A DNA stretch of 24,763 nucleotides, taken from the NCBI GenBank assembly GCA_905215205.1, contig CAJMPK010000009.1:1-24763 (forward strand), in the 5' to 3' direction. This document shows positions 24,019 through 24,763 of this stretch, one piece after another. The first letter of the stretch is position 1. The number at the start of each line of letters is the position of its first letter. The notes under the pieces are model-generated. The model was not told where the DNA came from. It did no database searches and worked only from the letters and a program-made list of their open reading frames with translations. The DNA is from an uncultured bacterium. GTDB lineage: Bacteria > Actinomycetota > Coriobacteriia > Coriobacteriales > Coriobacteriaceae. A program made the position numbers and the translations under genes.

Positions 24019-24763
24019 CTAGCACTGCTCGAGCGCCTGCTCAAGGTCGGCAATCAGATCGGCCGTGTCCTCGAGGCCGCACGACAGGCGCACCATGTCG
24101 GCGGAGATACCGCAGGCGATGAGTTCCTCGTCGTTCATCTGGCGATGCGTAGCGTTAGCAGGATGCAGGCAGCAAGTGCGGGCGTCGGCAACGTGCGTGG
24201 CGATCTGGGCGAGCTTGAGGCTCTTCATAAAGGTCTCGGCCGCCGCGCGACCACCGTTAAAGCCAAAGCTCACAACGCCGCAGGTACCGTTGGGCATGTA
24301 CTTCTGAGCGATGTCATAGTACTTATCGCCCTCCAGGCCCGGATAGCTCACGAAGCGCACCTTGGGATGGCTCTGCAGGAACTTGGCAACGGCCAGGCCG
24401 TTCTCGCAATGACGCGGCATGCGCACATGCAGGCTCTCGAGCGAGCTGTTCAGGAAGAAGGCCGCCTGCGGATTCTGCATAGGACCAAGATCGCGCATGA
24501 GCTGAGCGGTTGCCTTGGTAATGAAGGCACCCTCGCGACCGAACTTCTCGGCATAGGTCACGCCGTGGTAGCTCTCGTCGGGCGTGGTGAGACCCGGGAA
24601 CTTGTCCGCATGGGCCATCCAGTCAAACTGGCCGTGATCGACGATCACGCCGCCCAGGTAGGCCGCATGGCCATCCATGTATTTAGTGGTGGAGTGCGTG
24701 ACGATGTCGGCGCCCCACTCAAAGGGACGACACATCACGGGCGTCGGGAAGGTGTTGTCGACC
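24019..24763 (-). CDS. O-acetylhomoserine sulfhydrylase / Cys-Met metabolism PLP enzyme (partial, N-terminus off the right edge)
   Basis: The C-terminal 247 residues of a Cys/Met metabolism PLP enzyme are visible. They run from VDNTFPTPVMCRPFEWGADI through the PLP-lysine motif HSTTKYMDGH to the C-terminal segment DARTCCLHPANATHRQMND and LSCGLEDTADLIADLEQAL. The extended loop region (PGLTTPDESYHGVTYAEKFG) is characteristic of O-acetylhomoserine aminocarboxypropyltransferase (MetY type), which makes homocysteine from O-acetylhomoserine and sulfide. About 180 N-terminal residues are outside the window. A selenide or methanethiol role is possible for the family but not indicated here. Confidence 0.92.
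   Translation of the reverse strand, partial: VDNTFPTPVMCRPFEWGADIVTHSTTKYMDGHAAYLGGVIVDHGQFDWMAHADKFPGLTTPDESYHGVTYAEKFGREGAFITKATAQLMRDLGPMQNPQAAFFLNSSLESLHVRMPRHCENGLAVAKFLQSHPKVRFVSYPGLEGDKYYDIAQKYMPNGTCGVVSFGFNGGRAAAETFMKSLKLAQIATHVADARTCCLHPANATHRQMNDEELIACGISADMVRLSCGLEDTADLIADLEQALEQC

Overview
This window looks like chromosomal DNA from an anaerobic, high-GC Actinomycetota, most likely class Coriobacteriia (Collinsella-like). That assignment is inference. It rests on the GC-rich coding style, Tat-type lipoprotein signals, oxygen-sensitive 2-hydroxyacyl-CoA-dehydratase-type enzymes and selenium plus molybdenum metabolism. There are 24 conventional protein genes (two cut by the window edges) and one small leader ORF. 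I see no rRNA, tRNA, CRISPR array or insertion sequence.

Region A (1-12746, all minus strand) is one continuous run of 13 genes with short or overlapping junctions. In transcription order: a 2-hydroxyacyl-CoA dehydratase / double-cubane-cluster-like protein (12746-11463); a family 5 substrate-binding lipoprotein (11278-9668); two permeases and two ATPases of a peptide/nickel-type ABC importer (9579-6025); a second dehydratase-like protein (5948-4785); its ATP-dependent activase (4629-3865); a GT4 glycosyltransferase (3850-2633); selD (2640-1591); yedF (1533-907); a DUF3343 protein (887-636); and a cysteine-desulfurase-like enzyme (639 to beyond the left edge). selD carries an in-frame TGA at codon 17, the position of the catalytic Cys, followed by a bacterial SECIS-like hairpin, so SelD here is a selenoprotein. 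A solute importer, a two-copy low-potential reductase/dehydratase with activase, a glycosyltransferase and a selenium-activation module in one run is the most unusual feature of the window.

Region B (12747-13185) is a long leader/intergenic region with an AT-rich promoter candidate overlapping a palindrome, a strong hairpin built from tandem repeats, and a 22-codon ORF with a good ribosome binding site.

Region C (13186-18599, minus) is the molybdenum block: moeA, mogA/moaB, modA, modB and modC. ModB has an unusual ~190-residue extracytoplasmic domain, and modA has an operator-like array upstream. Its place next to selD, yedF, DUF3343 and the desulfurase homolog fits a selenium-dependent molybdenum hydroxylase trait, although no hydroxylase gene is in the window.

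Region D (18814-24763) is ordinary housekeeping: a CLC-type anion transporter (probably CLC-F), a diacylglycerol-kinase-family lipid kinase, a small GGQ release-factor-like protein, xanthine phosphoribosyltransferase, an MFS exporter and a partial O-acetylhomoserine sulfhydrylase-type gene. Clear intrinsic terminators follow xpt and the last gene, and a 29-bp perfect inverted repeat separates two convergent genes.
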